Counted from the stretch's first letter, positions 6,799 to 14,758 are shown. The stretch: DNA of 28,536 bases from Planococcaceae bacterium UBA3370 (GCA_002360295.1 DEQI01000215.1:1-28536); one strand, 5' to 3'. A program made the numbers and translations. The notes: generated from the sequence alone by a model not told the origin.

Positions 6799-8616
6799 TT
6801 ACAGTGCTATGCTATCTAATTTACAATTCTTGCGGAATCGGTTAACTTTCTCAATTTGTTTATAAGTAAGTTTATATTCGGCAATGATTGATTTAATCGC
6901 TCTAGGATTTGTACTGTGAATAAGTTTGTGTAAGTCTTTATGGACGATTCGCAAGTTTTTGAATTCGTCAGTTCCATCTAGATATTTAGGAATGTAATGG
7001 TGACAATGGACTTCATTGGCTGTTAGGAACAGACCAGAGATTTCACATTTACCATTTTTCATGGAGTATCGTGAGATACGATTATCCATGTAATCCATAC
7101 TTCTATTAGATGGCTTATAAAGAGATAATTTTGTTAATTCCTTAAATACACTGTCGTTAAGATTCTTGTGAATACTTCTCCTACCCTCATCTGTGTAAAG
7201 GGTTAACTCCTGTGAAAAGTTCATAGGAGATTGGTGCTTTTGACCAACTAATGGGAAAAGAATAGTATCTTTAACAATCCATGTTTTTCGTTTCAGATGT
7301 CCGAAACGCTTTTTATAGGTAGGTGACGGTGATTTAGGAAATTCAAACTTACCGCATTCCTTAAAGCGATTATGCATGGTGGTCCTAAGTTCATAGGAGA
7401 ACCTATCTAAATCCTTGTATACATGCGTTGCTATTTTGAAGTAATCGTGTATACCCAATATGAAACTATTGAATTTATGAACATTTTCCTTAGTAGGATT
7501 TTTGGAAATGGTTTTGATATGAATCTTCGCATTTTCCTTAATCTGTTCTAGTTTCTCATCTTTGATATTTGATTTGACAACGAGTTTATTTCCCTTTTTC
7601 ATTAATCCAAAAGCGAATCCAAGGAATTCTGTTTTCCTTCTTCTTAGATTAATAACTCTAGATTTCTCCGGAGAGATATCCAGTCCCAATCTGTCCTTAA
7701 GGTAGCCTCTGACAGCGTGGAACCATCTCCATGCTGTTTTACTATCCTTCGCCATGATTTTAAAATCATCTGCGTATCTTACGATGAAGCCTGCTTTGAG
7801 GTTAGACTTTTTAAGCTGCGTGTATCTGTAAGACCTAGGACTCTTTGAGTATTCAGGAACTTCAATTTCGAAATCTTCGAATTGTCCGGCAACCCACTGG
7901 TCTAAGTCGTTGAGAACAACATTAGATAGAAGTGGTGAAAGGATTCCACCTTGTGGAGTGCCTTTCGTTGGGATGCCAACACCTTTTATTGGAGCTTTAA
8001 GCATTTTCATGATGACGGCCAAGACCTTTCTATCACGTATGCCGATGTTCCAAAGTTGTTTCATTAGTTTGGTGTGGTTGACGTTATCGAAGAAACCTTT
8101 AATATCGATGTCTACACAATAATGATAGTTTGAGATGTTTATTAGGTAATTCATTCGTGCTATAGCTTGATGTGTTGTTCGTAAAGGTCGAAAACCATAG
8201 CTGTGTTTGTAGAATCTAGCTTCACAGATAGGCTCAAGAACTTGTTTGAACATTTGTTGTATCAAGCGGTCTAGCATGGTTGGAATTCCTAAAGGTCTCA
8301 ATTTACCATTCGATTTTGGAATATAGGTTCTCTTAACCGCCCCTGGTCTGTAGTTATCAAGTCTATCTCGTATGAGACTAATGAAGTCATCGCGAGTCAG
8401 ACCTTTATAATTACCTATCGAGAATTTATCAGTTCCGGCTGTTGAAGAACCTTTATTACTTTTAATACTTCTATAAGCAAGTAGGATATTTTCATCGCTG
8501 ATTATAATGTCATATAATTTGTGAAAATTATGTCCATCTTTACTCATCGCATATAAATTTGAGAAAATTTCGGTTGTACCGTAATATTCCCAATGTCGCA
8601 AGGTTGTCTGTATCAT
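6799..8616 (-). CDS. ltrA: Group II intron reverse transcriptase/maturase with HNH domain
   Basis: About 605 residues. An RT domain carries the active-site motif YADD (FIVRYADDFKIM), with GTPQGGILSPLLSN, YIPKSNGKLRPLGIPT and YGFRP preceding it. A maturase (X) region follows, and then a C-terminal HNH endonuclease with CEISG, CHHYIP and the later LRIVHKDLHKLIH. It splices the intron RNA and mediates retrohoming into intronless targets. ATG 8616 is chosen because AGGTGG precedes it by five bases; an in-frame GTG at 8625 overlaps that site. All catalytic motifs seem intact, so the element may be mobile. The gene symbol follows the LtrA family name. Confidence 0.93.
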   Translation of the reverse strand: MIQTTLRHWEYYGTTEIFSNLYAMSKDGHNFHKLYDIIISDENILLAYRSIKSNKGSSTAGTDKFSIGNYKGLTRDDFISLIRDRLDNYRPGAVKRTYIPKSNGKLRPLGIPTMLDRLIQQMFKQVLEPICEARFYKHSYGFRPLRTTHQAIARMNYLINISNYHYCVDIDIKGFFDNVNHTKLMKQLWNIGIRDRKVLAVIMKMLKAPIKGVGIPTKGTPQGGILSPLLSNVVLNDLDQWVAGQFEDFEIEVPEYSKSPRSYRYTQLKKSNLKAGFIVRYADDFKIMAKDSKTAWRWFHAVRGYLKDRLGLDISPEKSRVINLRRRKTEFLGFAFGLMKKGNKLVVKSNIKDEKLEQIKENAKIHIKTISKNPTKENVHKFNSFILGIHDYFKIATHVYKDLDRFSYELRTTMHNRFKECGKFEFPKSPSPTYKKRFGHLKRKTWIVKDTILFPLVGQKHQSPMNFSQELTLYTDEGRRSIHKNLNDSVFKELTKLSLYKPSNRSMDYMDNRISRYSMKNGKCEISGLFLTANEVHCHHYIPKYLDGTDEFKNLRIVHKDLHKLIHSTNPRAIKSIIAEYKLTYKQIEKVNRFRKNCKLDSIAL

Positions 8617-9385
8617 GGATACCACCTACCCTCATTAATAAGTAGAGGTACTTCCCATGTTCTTACCGGACCCATACAGTTCGATTAGTTAGAATATACA
8701 ATTCTGTAAAACGTTGACTAGTGGCTATCCCTCCACAAACATTACATTTGTTTCAACGGTACTGTGCCACCACCTTCACCGAAGTAAAGTGATTTAATAC
8801 TGCGTGGGCAGATTTATATTCACAAACACGTCCCTTGATAGAGGTTTAATACGTGCCTTCGGCTTACCACGTTCCTTATTTCTTAGCCATCCATGTAAAT
8901 TTTAGGTGCTTGCTATGAGCCCGTGAAACTACAATAGCGTCTTTGCTCGCTATACCGACTTTCATAAACACAATTCTTACTCATCGGCGGTCTCACTACC
9001 GTTTTAACGGCGGATAGCATTTCTACTATCTAGGCGTAAGGACCCGTACATTCGCAAGTTCGTCAGACACTTGATTGTGTCATTCTCACCATGATTTACT
9101 TTTCGACACCCAGACCTATAAGATTCACCAACTACCTCTAGTCAGCTTTCCTCAGCATTATCCGTTAGGGAATCCCTCAGCCAATCTTCACCTAGCTTCA
9201 AACCCCAAATATCTATCAAATATTTGGCGCATGTAGGAGTATTAGGAGAGCGTTTCGAGATAGCATGACATCTCTCATTCCACTCATCAGAAATAAAGTT
9301 GTAATTACATACTTCTTATATAAGAAGTAGTAACCCCGCTGTTTCATGTGGTATTAAGCAACATTTATCAGCGAACGTGTCGCAC

Positions 9386-10451
9386 TGTGCTCTCCCTCAG
9401 TCGCTAGAATAGTTTGAGTATGCATAATATCTGAAACATGAGCACCCTTATTCCATCTAGCTAGTACCATTTTAGGTACTGCTACGGTTAACGGAGCACC
9501 ACTAGAAGCACCATTACGTCTAACTGTTCGTAATGATTGCTGCATTTCAATGTTATGCGAACTTGAAAACCATATATACTTTGGAGTGCCTTTATCCTTT
9601 CTCACGCGTAAACGCTCTATTTGTCCATACACATTAAAAACAGGGATAAAATATCCTGATTGAGCACTAGGTACATAAAACCAATGACCTTGATGTATAA
9701 TGCCCTTTTCATCTTTAAAAGTTCCTTCTTCACCTATTTCTCTAGGAATAGGTGAATTAAAATTGTTTGGTACAAATACTTGTGAGAAACCTGGTACTCG
9801 TTCAAACGGGTATCTGTTTTGGTGCAAAATTGCATAAATACGCGCCCATTCCTGTTGAGTTGGAACAGACTTGAATTGATACAATTTTATATCCTCCATG
9901 GTATAACCACGATTAAGCAATTCGTCTGCATGGTCTTTGCGTAACGTACATAGAGATAAAAATGTACGATACACTTGGTTCACTACATCCACAGGTTGCG
10001 GCGTAAGTTCTCTGGATTTGTAAGTAGATTTTGATGCATCATATCCTCCGTTTTGAACAAGGACATTTCCATCTTCATCTTTCATTTCCAGACCAACTAA
10101 CTTTGCTACCTCAAACATGCTATCAAAGAATGTAGGATACGCTTTCCACTTATCTTGATCATTTTTGTAATACGGTGCTTTCCCATATTTGTGCCAATGA
10201 TGAAATGTAATGGCATCTTTTCCCCCTATACCACATGAAAAGCAATGGAAAGTATGCTTTATCGGCTCAACCGCAAAGTTATCCATATTTGTTTCGTGAT
10301 GGTCAGGGTTCGGACAATGCATAAAAAATTGCTTGCCGGAACGATTCATATCCAGCCCCATTGATTGAGCTAATGTAATCAAATTGACTGCTTTTGCATC
10401 TTCGGTACTTTGTTTACTGATGCGCGGATATCTCGGCCCATTTCCTGTCAT
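9386..10451 (-). CDS. CHC2/Toprim DNA primase, 5' exon
   Basis: The first 355 codons of an intron-split primase that makes RNA primers for DNA replication. A CHC2-type zinc finger lies near residues 46-73 (HCPNPDHH then FHCFSCGIGG). A core of about 280 residues ends exactly at the Toprim signature TEGEH (351-355), where the catalytic glutamate sits. The intron interrupts just after it. ATG 10451 follows GAGGAGG; an in-frame start at 10538 lies inside the leader hairpin and is rejected. Without splicing the frame continues into the intron and stops at 9354, giving a dead protein. Leader B (10462-10642) lies directly upstream and ssb follows the second exon. It could be a helper primase for plasmid replication or for lagging-strand synthesis after conjugation. 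Confidence 0.85.
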
Positions 10452-10461
10452 AATAATCCTC

Positions 10462-10642
10462 CTCATTTCTATTTTTGAACGCAAAAAACGCTCATGTGAA
10501 AGAAACGGAGACACGACAAAAAAGCCGTTACGTTTCACTCACATGAGCGTTCTAAATTTACTAATCCCCACTGTTTAGTTGGGACAACACATCAAACAAA
10601 ATAATATGCACTAAGTATAACGAATTTTATTTGGTTTGTCAT
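10462..10642 (-). promoter_or_regulatory. Repeated structured leader, copy B (variant) for primase operon
   Basis: Promoter -35 ATGACA (10637-10642), 17-bp spacer, -10 TATACT (10614-10619). The small hairpin 10564-10585 keeps the ACT-AAAC-AGT core between covarying arms. The long hairpin has a perfect 13-bp stem, AACGCTCATGTGA 10487-10499 with TCACATGAGCGTT 10539-10551, followed by six T on the minus strand. The outer arms and the loop share no sequence with other copies, yet the order promoter, small hairpin, terminator-like hairpin, ribosome site is the same. Confidence 0.75.
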
Positions 10643-10681
10643 TAGAAATTTAAAAAGGTCATGTGAGCTACTTGATTAATA

Positions 10682-12049
10682 TTAATCTTGTTCCTTTAGC
10701 CAATTATAAAACGGGGGCTTAACTGAACCTTGTTGGTCCGTAACAGAAACGGGATTTGAACTAGAAATATCATTCATTGCTCTAAATTGACTCTCCTGTT
10801 TTTGCACCATTACAAAACCTTCTAGATTGCTTTTATATCCACCTATAAAGTATTTTGCATAGTCAAAAATCGTTTCGCCTATTTTTAATTTTGATACCAT
10901 GAAATCAATTTGTTTATTTGCGGCTTCTAAACACAGTTGTTGATACGACAAATAATCATCCATGCCTACAACCATTTTAGTCACACTAATAATTTGATTT
11001 TTAATTTCTTGAACTGAGTCGAATGGGAATTTAGCAGATAACAAGTCGAGTTCTAAAAAGTAAACGAAATCCCTTTCGAACTCACTTTGTTGTTTAGCAA
11101 ATTTTGACACAACAGTTTGATACGATTTTAATGTGTCAGTTAATGTCATTGGCTCTGATACTTCCAACGACGTAGCAGCTACTTCTTCGCGCGCGCGCGG
11201 GTATATATATAATACTTTATTTATATCTTCTTCTTCTTCTTCTAAAGAAATAAGATTAGAGTTATTTAAAGAACTATTATTACTGTATATATTAAAGGCT
11301 TCTTTTTTTAATAGCTTTGAATCTCCAAAATCCTCAGAAACCGCGTCAGAACAATTGCTATTATTTTTAATAGCTATAGAATCATCAAAGCTATTATTTT
11401 TTATAGCTTGTGGATAAGTATTGCTATTATTTTTTGTAGCTTCTAATTCAAAGCTATTATTTTTAACAGCATTGTTATCCACAGGACTGTTATGTAAAGA
11501 TTTATTATCGAATGCCTGCATTAATTCCTCATCAAATTGTATTTTCTTCTTTACATGAGCACCCATTAAACCAAATTCTTTTGCTTTAGATTGGTAATGT
11601 AGATCATAATTTCTGCAAGCTGTTAATGGTTGAGTAAGTAATTCAACTCTCCCCTGCGGATAAGGGTATACAATAATTTTCCTACTTGGTAAACCACGAC
11701 GATTGTATTTTTCACTACCAGGAATATCGACTACATCAATTAAGCCGTATTCATAAAGAGGACGTATTAACTTATTTGTAAAAGTGGATTGTGAGATATC
11801 AAAAATACCCATAATTTCTTTTAAGGACTTTGCAGAATCTAAATAATTTTCGTCAGTAGTCACTTTTGACATCGACAATAATCCTAACCAATAGCAAAAA
11901 GTGGATGCTCCTAGAGTTTTAACCCAACTAGGGTTCTCTACAGCATTAAAAGTGGGATTTACATGTTGCCCATAAATAACCGCAACTTGTTGTTCATTTG
12001 AAGGAATTTGTGCTTGTTCTATAAAATAATGCATGTTATTCATATCCAT
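10682..12049 (-). CDS. rep: Plasmid replication initiator-like protein
   Basis: A 455-residue protein. Residues about 40-130 look like a winged helix (LKEIMGIFDISQSTFTNKLIRPLYEYGLI, then a basic wing RRGLPSRK). A linker at about 194-232 carries four A-x-K-N-N-S repeats that are the translation of DNA iterons. An acidic patch EEEEED and a helical C-terminal domain follow. Iterons and DnaA boxes inside the gene, plus antisense control of its leader, are typical of theta-replicating Firmicute plasmids where origin and initiator overlap. ATG 12049 follows AGAGGT; a longer start at 12091 has no ribosome site. I cannot place it in a named Rep family, so the role rests on context. Confidence 0.7.
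   Translation of the reverse strand: MDMNNMHYFIEQAQIPSNEQQVAVIYGQHVNPTFNAVENPSWVKTLGASTFCYWLGLLSMSKVTTDENYLDSAKSLKEIMGIFDISQSTFTNKLIRPLYEYGLIDVVDIPGSEKYNRRGLPSRKIIVYPYPQGRVELLTQPLTACRNYDLHYQSKAKEFGLMGAHVKKKIQFDEELMQAFDNKSLHNSPVDNNAVKNNSFELEATKNNSNTYPQAIKNNSFDDSIAIKNNSNCSDAVSEDFGDSKLLKKEAFNIYSNNSSLNNSNLISLEEEEEDINKVLYIYPRAREEVAATSLEVSEPMTLTDTLKSYQTVVSKFAKQQSEFERDFVYFLELDLLSAKFPFDSVQEIKNQIISVTKMVVGMDDYLSYQQLCLEAANKQIDFMVSKLKIGETIFDYAKYFIGGYKSNLEGFVMVQKQESQFRAMNDISSSNPVSVTDQQGSVKPPFYNWLKEQD
11188..11213. other. Alternating CG then TA tract in rep
   Basis: (CG)6 at 11188-11199 passes into an alternating TA run to about 11213. Such tracts can adopt Z-DNA or unwind easily. It lies about 145 bp from the iterons and codes for ordinary residues (YIYPRAR), so the tract could be part of the origin or chance. 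Confidence 0.4.
11357..11483. other. oriV: Probable replication origin (iterons plus DnaA boxes)
   Basis: Four 18-bp repeats of GCTATTATTTTTNNNAGC start at 11357, 11390, 11423 and 11453 (spacing 33, 33 and 30 bp, about three helical turns). The first is a perfect inverted repeat with GCTATTA arms. A perfect DnaA box lies between repeats two and three (TGTGGATAA, 11409-11417) and another after repeat four (TTATCCACA, 11475-11483). Iterons normally bind the initiator and DnaA boxes recruit the host initiator. All of this is inside the rep coding sequence. Confidence 0.72.
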
Positions 12050-12256
12050 TAGAAATACCTCTTTTCCAAATTTTTTTGAAAAAGAGCACATTAAAGGTTG
12101 CCTACATTTATTTTTAGTTATATAATCATTTATATCTTGCTAAAAAAGGCAATATTAAAGACGCCTTACAAAAAATTAATTTTTTGAAGGTAATTTAATA
12201 GCATAATGAACTCTTTTCCTATTCTCAATGTAGCTGGGAACTATATTGAGAACATG

Positions 12257-12280
12257 ACCATCCGTAAAGGATGGTTTTTA
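12257..12280 (+). terminator. Intrinsic terminator on plus strand
   Basis: ACCATCC 12257-12263 pairs with GGATGGT 12269-12275 around GTAAA, followed by TTTTTATTTT. It could end a second plus-strand transcript antisense to the rep leader; no clear promoter for it was found. Confidence 0.6.
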
Positions 12281-12315
12281 TTTTATCTAAAAACAATTAC
12301 AACTCTACGGCACAC

Positions 12316-12377
12316 AAAAACCACCATAAATAACCGTTAAATCTAAAAAAAGATTTAAAAACGGAAATATGGTGGTT
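12316..12377 (-). terminator. Attenuator terminator in the rep leader
   Basis: On the minus strand AACCACCAT pairs with ATGGTGGTT (12369-12377 and 12319-12327), followed by a run of T ending at 12316. Inner helices CCGTT/AACGG and AAATCT/AGATTT extend the stem. Its 5' arm overlaps sequence that can instead pair with 12492-12504, so it should form only when that upstream segment is blocked. Confidence 0.7.
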
Positions 12378-12420
12378 GCAAATTGTAACGACATTTTACA
12401 TTAATATTATTTAAAAATGA

Positions 12421-12450
12421 TTGCCATATATATATCAAATAAGATATAAT
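12421..12450 (+). promoter_or_regulatory. Promoter of the antisense RNA
   Basis: TTGCCA (12421-12426), 18-bp spacer, perfect TATAAT (12445-12450), pointing to the right. Predicted start about 12457. Confidence 0.7.
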
Positions 12451-12456
12451 CTATTT

Positions 12457-12540
12457 GTATTTAATATTAATGCGAATAAAACTTTGAACGGTACAATTCG
12501 CAACACGACGACTTCTGTTAGCCGCAGAGGTCGTTTTTTT
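12457..12540 (+). ncRNA. Antisense RNA to rep leader (copy-number control)
   Basis: About 84 bases from a strong promoter to a strong terminator (CGACTTCTG 12509-12517 with CAGAGGTCG 12525-12533, then seven T). A first hairpin pairs GCGAAT 12472-12477 with ATTCGC 12496-12501. It codes for nothing evident and is fully complementary to the start of the rep mRNA. In plasmids such as pIP501 and pT181, similar counter-transcripts bind the nascent rep leader and force premature termination; the arrangement here fits that model. Confidence 0.72.
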
Positions 12541-12556
12541 ATTGGTAACTATTTAT

Positions 12557-12608
12557 ATTAAACACAAAATAATGGGTAAATGTCAATAAGATATTAACAT
12601 GTGGATAA
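12557..12608 (-). promoter_or_regulatory. rep promoter with adjacent DnaA box
   Basis: -35 TTGACA (12581-12586), 18-bp spacer, -10 TTTAAT (12557-12562) on the minus strand. A perfect DnaA box TTATCCACA (12600-12608) lies 13 bp upstream of the -35, so the host DnaA protein could activate or repress rep. Confidence 0.6.
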
Positions 12609-12661
12609 GCTTAATAGAGAAGAAATCTATATTTTTAACAAAATACTATAGAGAAATAAGA

Positions 12662-12693
12662 AAAAGCTCCCGATACTTTATTTGGGAGCTTTT
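12662..12693. terminator. Intrinsic terminator after the methyltransferase
   Basis: AAAAGCTCCC 12662-12671 pairs with GGGAGCTTTT 12684-12693, a 10-bp stem with T-run on the minus strand. It ends the gene with stop at 12699 and protects the rep control region. Confidence 0.85.
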
Positions 12694-12698
12694 AGTGA

Positions 12699-13625
12699 TT
12701 ATAAGTTTAAAAATTCATAATTCATGCTAGTAAAGCGGTTTTTCATTTTAATTACACTATCTTTACAGGTTTCAAACAATACTGCAAACCTGTTCGTTCT
12801 TGCTGCAGCGATACCTAAATTGCCACTTCCGGCAAATTGATCAATTATTAATTCACCAGGTAAGGAAATCAGCTCTATAATTTGCTCGTACAAACTAATT
12901 GGCTTTTCGGCTTGATGACTACGTTCACTTACAGGAACTATTGGCACATTAAATTCCGTTGGAAGCATTTTAGTAGTTCCAGACATATAGTGTACAACCC
13001 CTGTTTTCTTTGTTTTCTTTTGGTCAATCCTTAACTTCCTCGCTGGTCCTTTAGAAAAAAAAATTACCTCTTCACTGTTCTTACTTTTTCTCCCAGTATT
13101 CGAAATGAACTTATCTCCCTTAATCCAATTAACCTTTGCATAATAACGTAAACCACATTTTTCAGCCCAATCTTTTAGTTGAAATAGATATCTGAAATTC
13201 ATCTCATTTTCTGCAGGGATTACCTCTACTAAATACCCCCCATTTTTTAATACTCGAGCTTTTTCCTGAAAATCCTCCAACGTATAGCGAAATGTTTCAT
13301 AGGAACTCGTGAAATTTCTATTGCCCCCTTTGGTTGATTGATCCTGCCATGGATGGTCTGTAACAATGCCATCCGTTTCATCTTCAAACATCGATAAATC
13401 GCGGCCATCTCCTTCAACAAGAACAATTCCTGTCCCGTCTTTAACAAACCAATATACACCTCGAGCTACCCTTTGGAATATAACATTAACGTTTTCATTT
13501 AGTCGCCCTCGAATTGTAGACTGTGGTTTATCAGGTATCTCCTGAGAAATTTCATCAATTGTCGCAGGTCTACCATAAGATTTTATTACGTTTATAATTC
13601 TTTCTTTTAATGTAATTTTCGTCAT
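12699..13625 (-). CDS. Solitary DNA methyltransferase (beta-class layout)
   Basis: A 308-residue protein. An N-terminal winged-helix-like segment (residues 5-60) is followed by methyltransferase motifs in beta-class order. Motif IV is TDHPW (90-93), a HQAEKP element lies near 238-242, and the S-adenosylmethionine motif DQFAGSGNLG lies near 262-271. Families with this order methylate adenine N6 or cytosine N4. The catalytic motif is usually (D/N/S)PP(Y/W), so His at the second position is unusual. No restriction enzyme partner is nearby, so a protective or regulatory role is more likely than restriction. ATG 13625 fits AAAGGA spacing better than ATG 13634. It is the only gene behind leader C. 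Confidence 0.8.
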   Translation of the reverse strand: MTKITLKERIINVIKSYGRPATIDEISQEIPDKPQSTIRGRLNENVNVIFQRVARGVYWFVKDGTGIVLVEGDGRDLSMFEDETDGIVTDHPWQDQSTKGGNRNFTSSYETFRYTLEDFQEKARVLKNGGYLVEVIPAENEMNFRYLFQLKDWAEKCGLRYYAKVNWIKGDKFISNTGRKSKNSEEVIFFSKGPARKLRIDQKKTKKTGVVHYMSGTTKMLPTEFNVPIVPVSERSHQAEKPISLYEQIIELISLPGELIIDQFAGSGNLGIAAARTNRFAVLFETCKDSVIKMKNRFTSMNYEFLNL

Positions 13626-13654
13626 ATTAAACATTCCTTTATTATTTATTTATC

Positions 13655-13755
13655 GAAAAACATAAAAAGCACTTATGATAATGTTAGACGTATCATTAAG
13701 ATCGTTTAAACACTATCAAAAGCACTTTTAAAGCTCCTGATATAATAATCAGGGT
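13655..13755 (-). promoter_or_regulatory. Repeated structured leader, copy C (divergent)
   Basis: The long hairpin uses 13668-13680 and 13714-13728. Its outer arm reads AAGTGCTT where other copies read AAGCACTT, but pairing survives through two G-U pairs. The inner GTGTT/AACAT helix has A-U where other copies have G-U. The small hairpin is a different one, CCTGAT 13736-13741 with ATCAGG 13748-13753, lacking the ACUA core. The 3' helix is reduced to TTATC/GATAA. No strong promoter is visible, so expression may come from the unit upstream. Confidence 0.65.
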
Positions 13756-13775
13756 TTATGTTTATCGATATATTA

Positions 13776-14156
13776 TTACTTCATATGGTTTATTTGGATA
13801 AGCATTATCAATGCATTTGTGAGCATTGTAATTAGTTGCTCTCGGAATACCTTAAAATCCAAATCGTAGCATTCGTAACTAAAAAAATACAGTTTTGAAT
13901 CTATATTTAAAATAACTAAGGATGTGCTCTCAAGAACATCTAAGAATTGATTAAACGAAATAGTTGATAAGTAACTTTCTATCTCGTCTGTATATTTACT
14001 CGTTTGCAATGTATTTTCTAATATATGAAGAGTCTTTCGAACCCATTTAGTAGGTTCTACTTTAAAAAACTCTCTTGCTGCAGGATACATTCTAGTGCAA
14101 TTATCAATTAATTGGTTATACTCTTCAACTGCAGTATTCATCGTTTGGACTGGCAT
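13776..14156 (-). CDS. Hypothetical protein, second gene of the leader-D unit
   Basis: A 126-residue protein starting MPVQTMNTAVEEYNQLIDNC, mostly helical by composition. Its C-terminal hydrophobic stretch (FREQLITMLTNALIMLIQINHMK) could be a buried helix or a membrane contact. ATG 14156 has a strong AGAGGGGG site eight bases upstream; the longer in-frame start at 14222 overlaps the preceding gene. It lies 37 bases after the gene at 14194, so it is cotranscribed with it. Family not recognised. Confidence 0.7.
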   Translation of the reverse strand: MPVQTMNTAVEEYNQLIDNCTRMYPAAREFFKVEPTKWVRKTLHILENTLQTSKYTDEIESYLSTISFNQFLDVLESTSLVILNIDSKLYFFSYECYDLDFKVFREQLITMLTNALIMLIQINHMK

Positions 14157-14193
14157 AGCAATATCCCCCTCTTTATAATAGTTTTTACCTGCT

Positions 14194-14556
14194 TTAGGCA
14201 ACATTAAAATTAATTTGTACATATTCTTCGATATTAATATTATCTTTTAATTCAATTTGCAAAGAATCTTTGTGAATGTAATTGCACAGGCGTTGATAAC
14301 GATAATCCTTTGTCAAAACCTCATTTAAAACTTCCAATGCTTGTTTTGTATTTAGTTCATTTTCGGCATGTGAAACAAACAGAATTTTTTGCAGGCCATT
14401 TTTATACGTATTGTTTGACCAAACAACATCAAACAAAGTATTCATTAGGCTTGTTGTTGGAACAATGTAATGTTCTTCTTCCTTCCGATATTCGGTAGTG
14501 CAAGTAGAAAAAATAATTACTCGTTCCGTATCTGTGTTTTGTAACAAGTCCTTCAT
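14194..14556 (-). CDS. Hypothetical protein, first gene of the leader-D unit
   Basis: A 120-residue acidic soluble protein starting MKDLLQNTDTERVIIFSTCTTEYRKEEEHY. It has an alternating strand/helix pattern but no motif I recognise. ATG 14556 follows AAGGGAG by ten bases. Leader D is directly upstream and the gene at 13776 follows. Confidence 0.75.
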   Translation of the reverse strand: MKDLLQNTDTERVIIFSTCTTEYRKEEEHYIVPTTSLMNTLFDVVWSNNTYKNGLQKILFVSHAENELNTKQALEVLNEVLTKDYRYQRLCNYIHKDSLQIELKDNINIEEYVQINFNVA

Positions 14557-14577
14557 AATGTTTTAACTCCCTTAAAA

Positions 14578-14747
14578 TTTATTTATCAAGAAACACAAAA
14601 AAGCACTTCTGATAAATGCTCACACGTATCCCTTGAGATCCGTTTGAACACTATCAAAAGTGCTTTTAAAAACCCTTACTGTTTAGTTAGGGCGAATGTG
14701 TTTACATAATATACTTTCATCATAAATGGAAATAAGAAGAAAGTCAA
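14578..14747 (-). promoter_or_regulatory. Repeated structured leader, copy D
   Basis: Promoter -35 TTGACT (14742-14747), 17 bp, -10 TATGAT (14719-14724). Small hairpin CCCT-A-ACT-AAAC-AGT-A-AGGG at 14673-14692. Long hairpin arms AGCACTTCTGATA 14602-14614 and TATCAAAAGTGCT 14652-14664, with T-run on the minus strand. Alternative helix 14581-14588 with 14610-14617. The small-hairpin arms read CCCT/AGGG where copy E has CCTC/GAGG, a clear covariation. Confidence 0.85.
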
Positions 14748-14758
14748 TTTCTCAAAAA

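Larger units (their letters stand above)
6711..9385 (-). mobile_element. Group II intron inserted in the primase gene
   Basis: About 2675 bases, reading on the minus strand. The 5' end at 9385 starts GTGCGAC, matching the group II consensus GUGYG. The 3' end at 6711 reads CTTACCTAT, with an AY-type end. The 3' part has a textbook domain V (6753-6787) with GCCGTATGCG, a GAAA turn and CGCACGTACGGT. Domains I-III occupy about 8626-9385 and domain IV carries the maturase gene 6799-8616. Removing it joins GAGCACA to CGTCACA and restores one primase frame (1066 + 389 bases, divisible by three), which strongly supports these boundaries. Exact ends could shift by a base or two. Confidence 0.88.
12050..12550 (-). 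promoter_or_regulatory. Long rep mRNA leader
   Basis: About 500 bases between the predicted rep transcript start (about 12550) and the rep ATG. It contains, in order of transcription, the complement of a plus-strand small RNA (12540-12457), an antiterminator half (12504-12492), its partner (12388-12375), an attenuator hairpin (12377-12316), a plus-strand terminator and a further inverted repeat (TTCTCAAT 12222-12229 with ATTGAGAA 12245-12252). No open frame of note is present. Confidence 0.65.

Noticed and set aside
10452..10538. Longer start of the primase at 10538
   Set aside because: It runs through the leader B hairpin and lacks a ribosome site, whereas ATG 10451 has GAGGAGG in front.
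11133..11417. Plus-strand frame of 94 codons inside rep
   Set aside because: Antisense shadow, serine run from a repeated TCT tract, no ribosome site.
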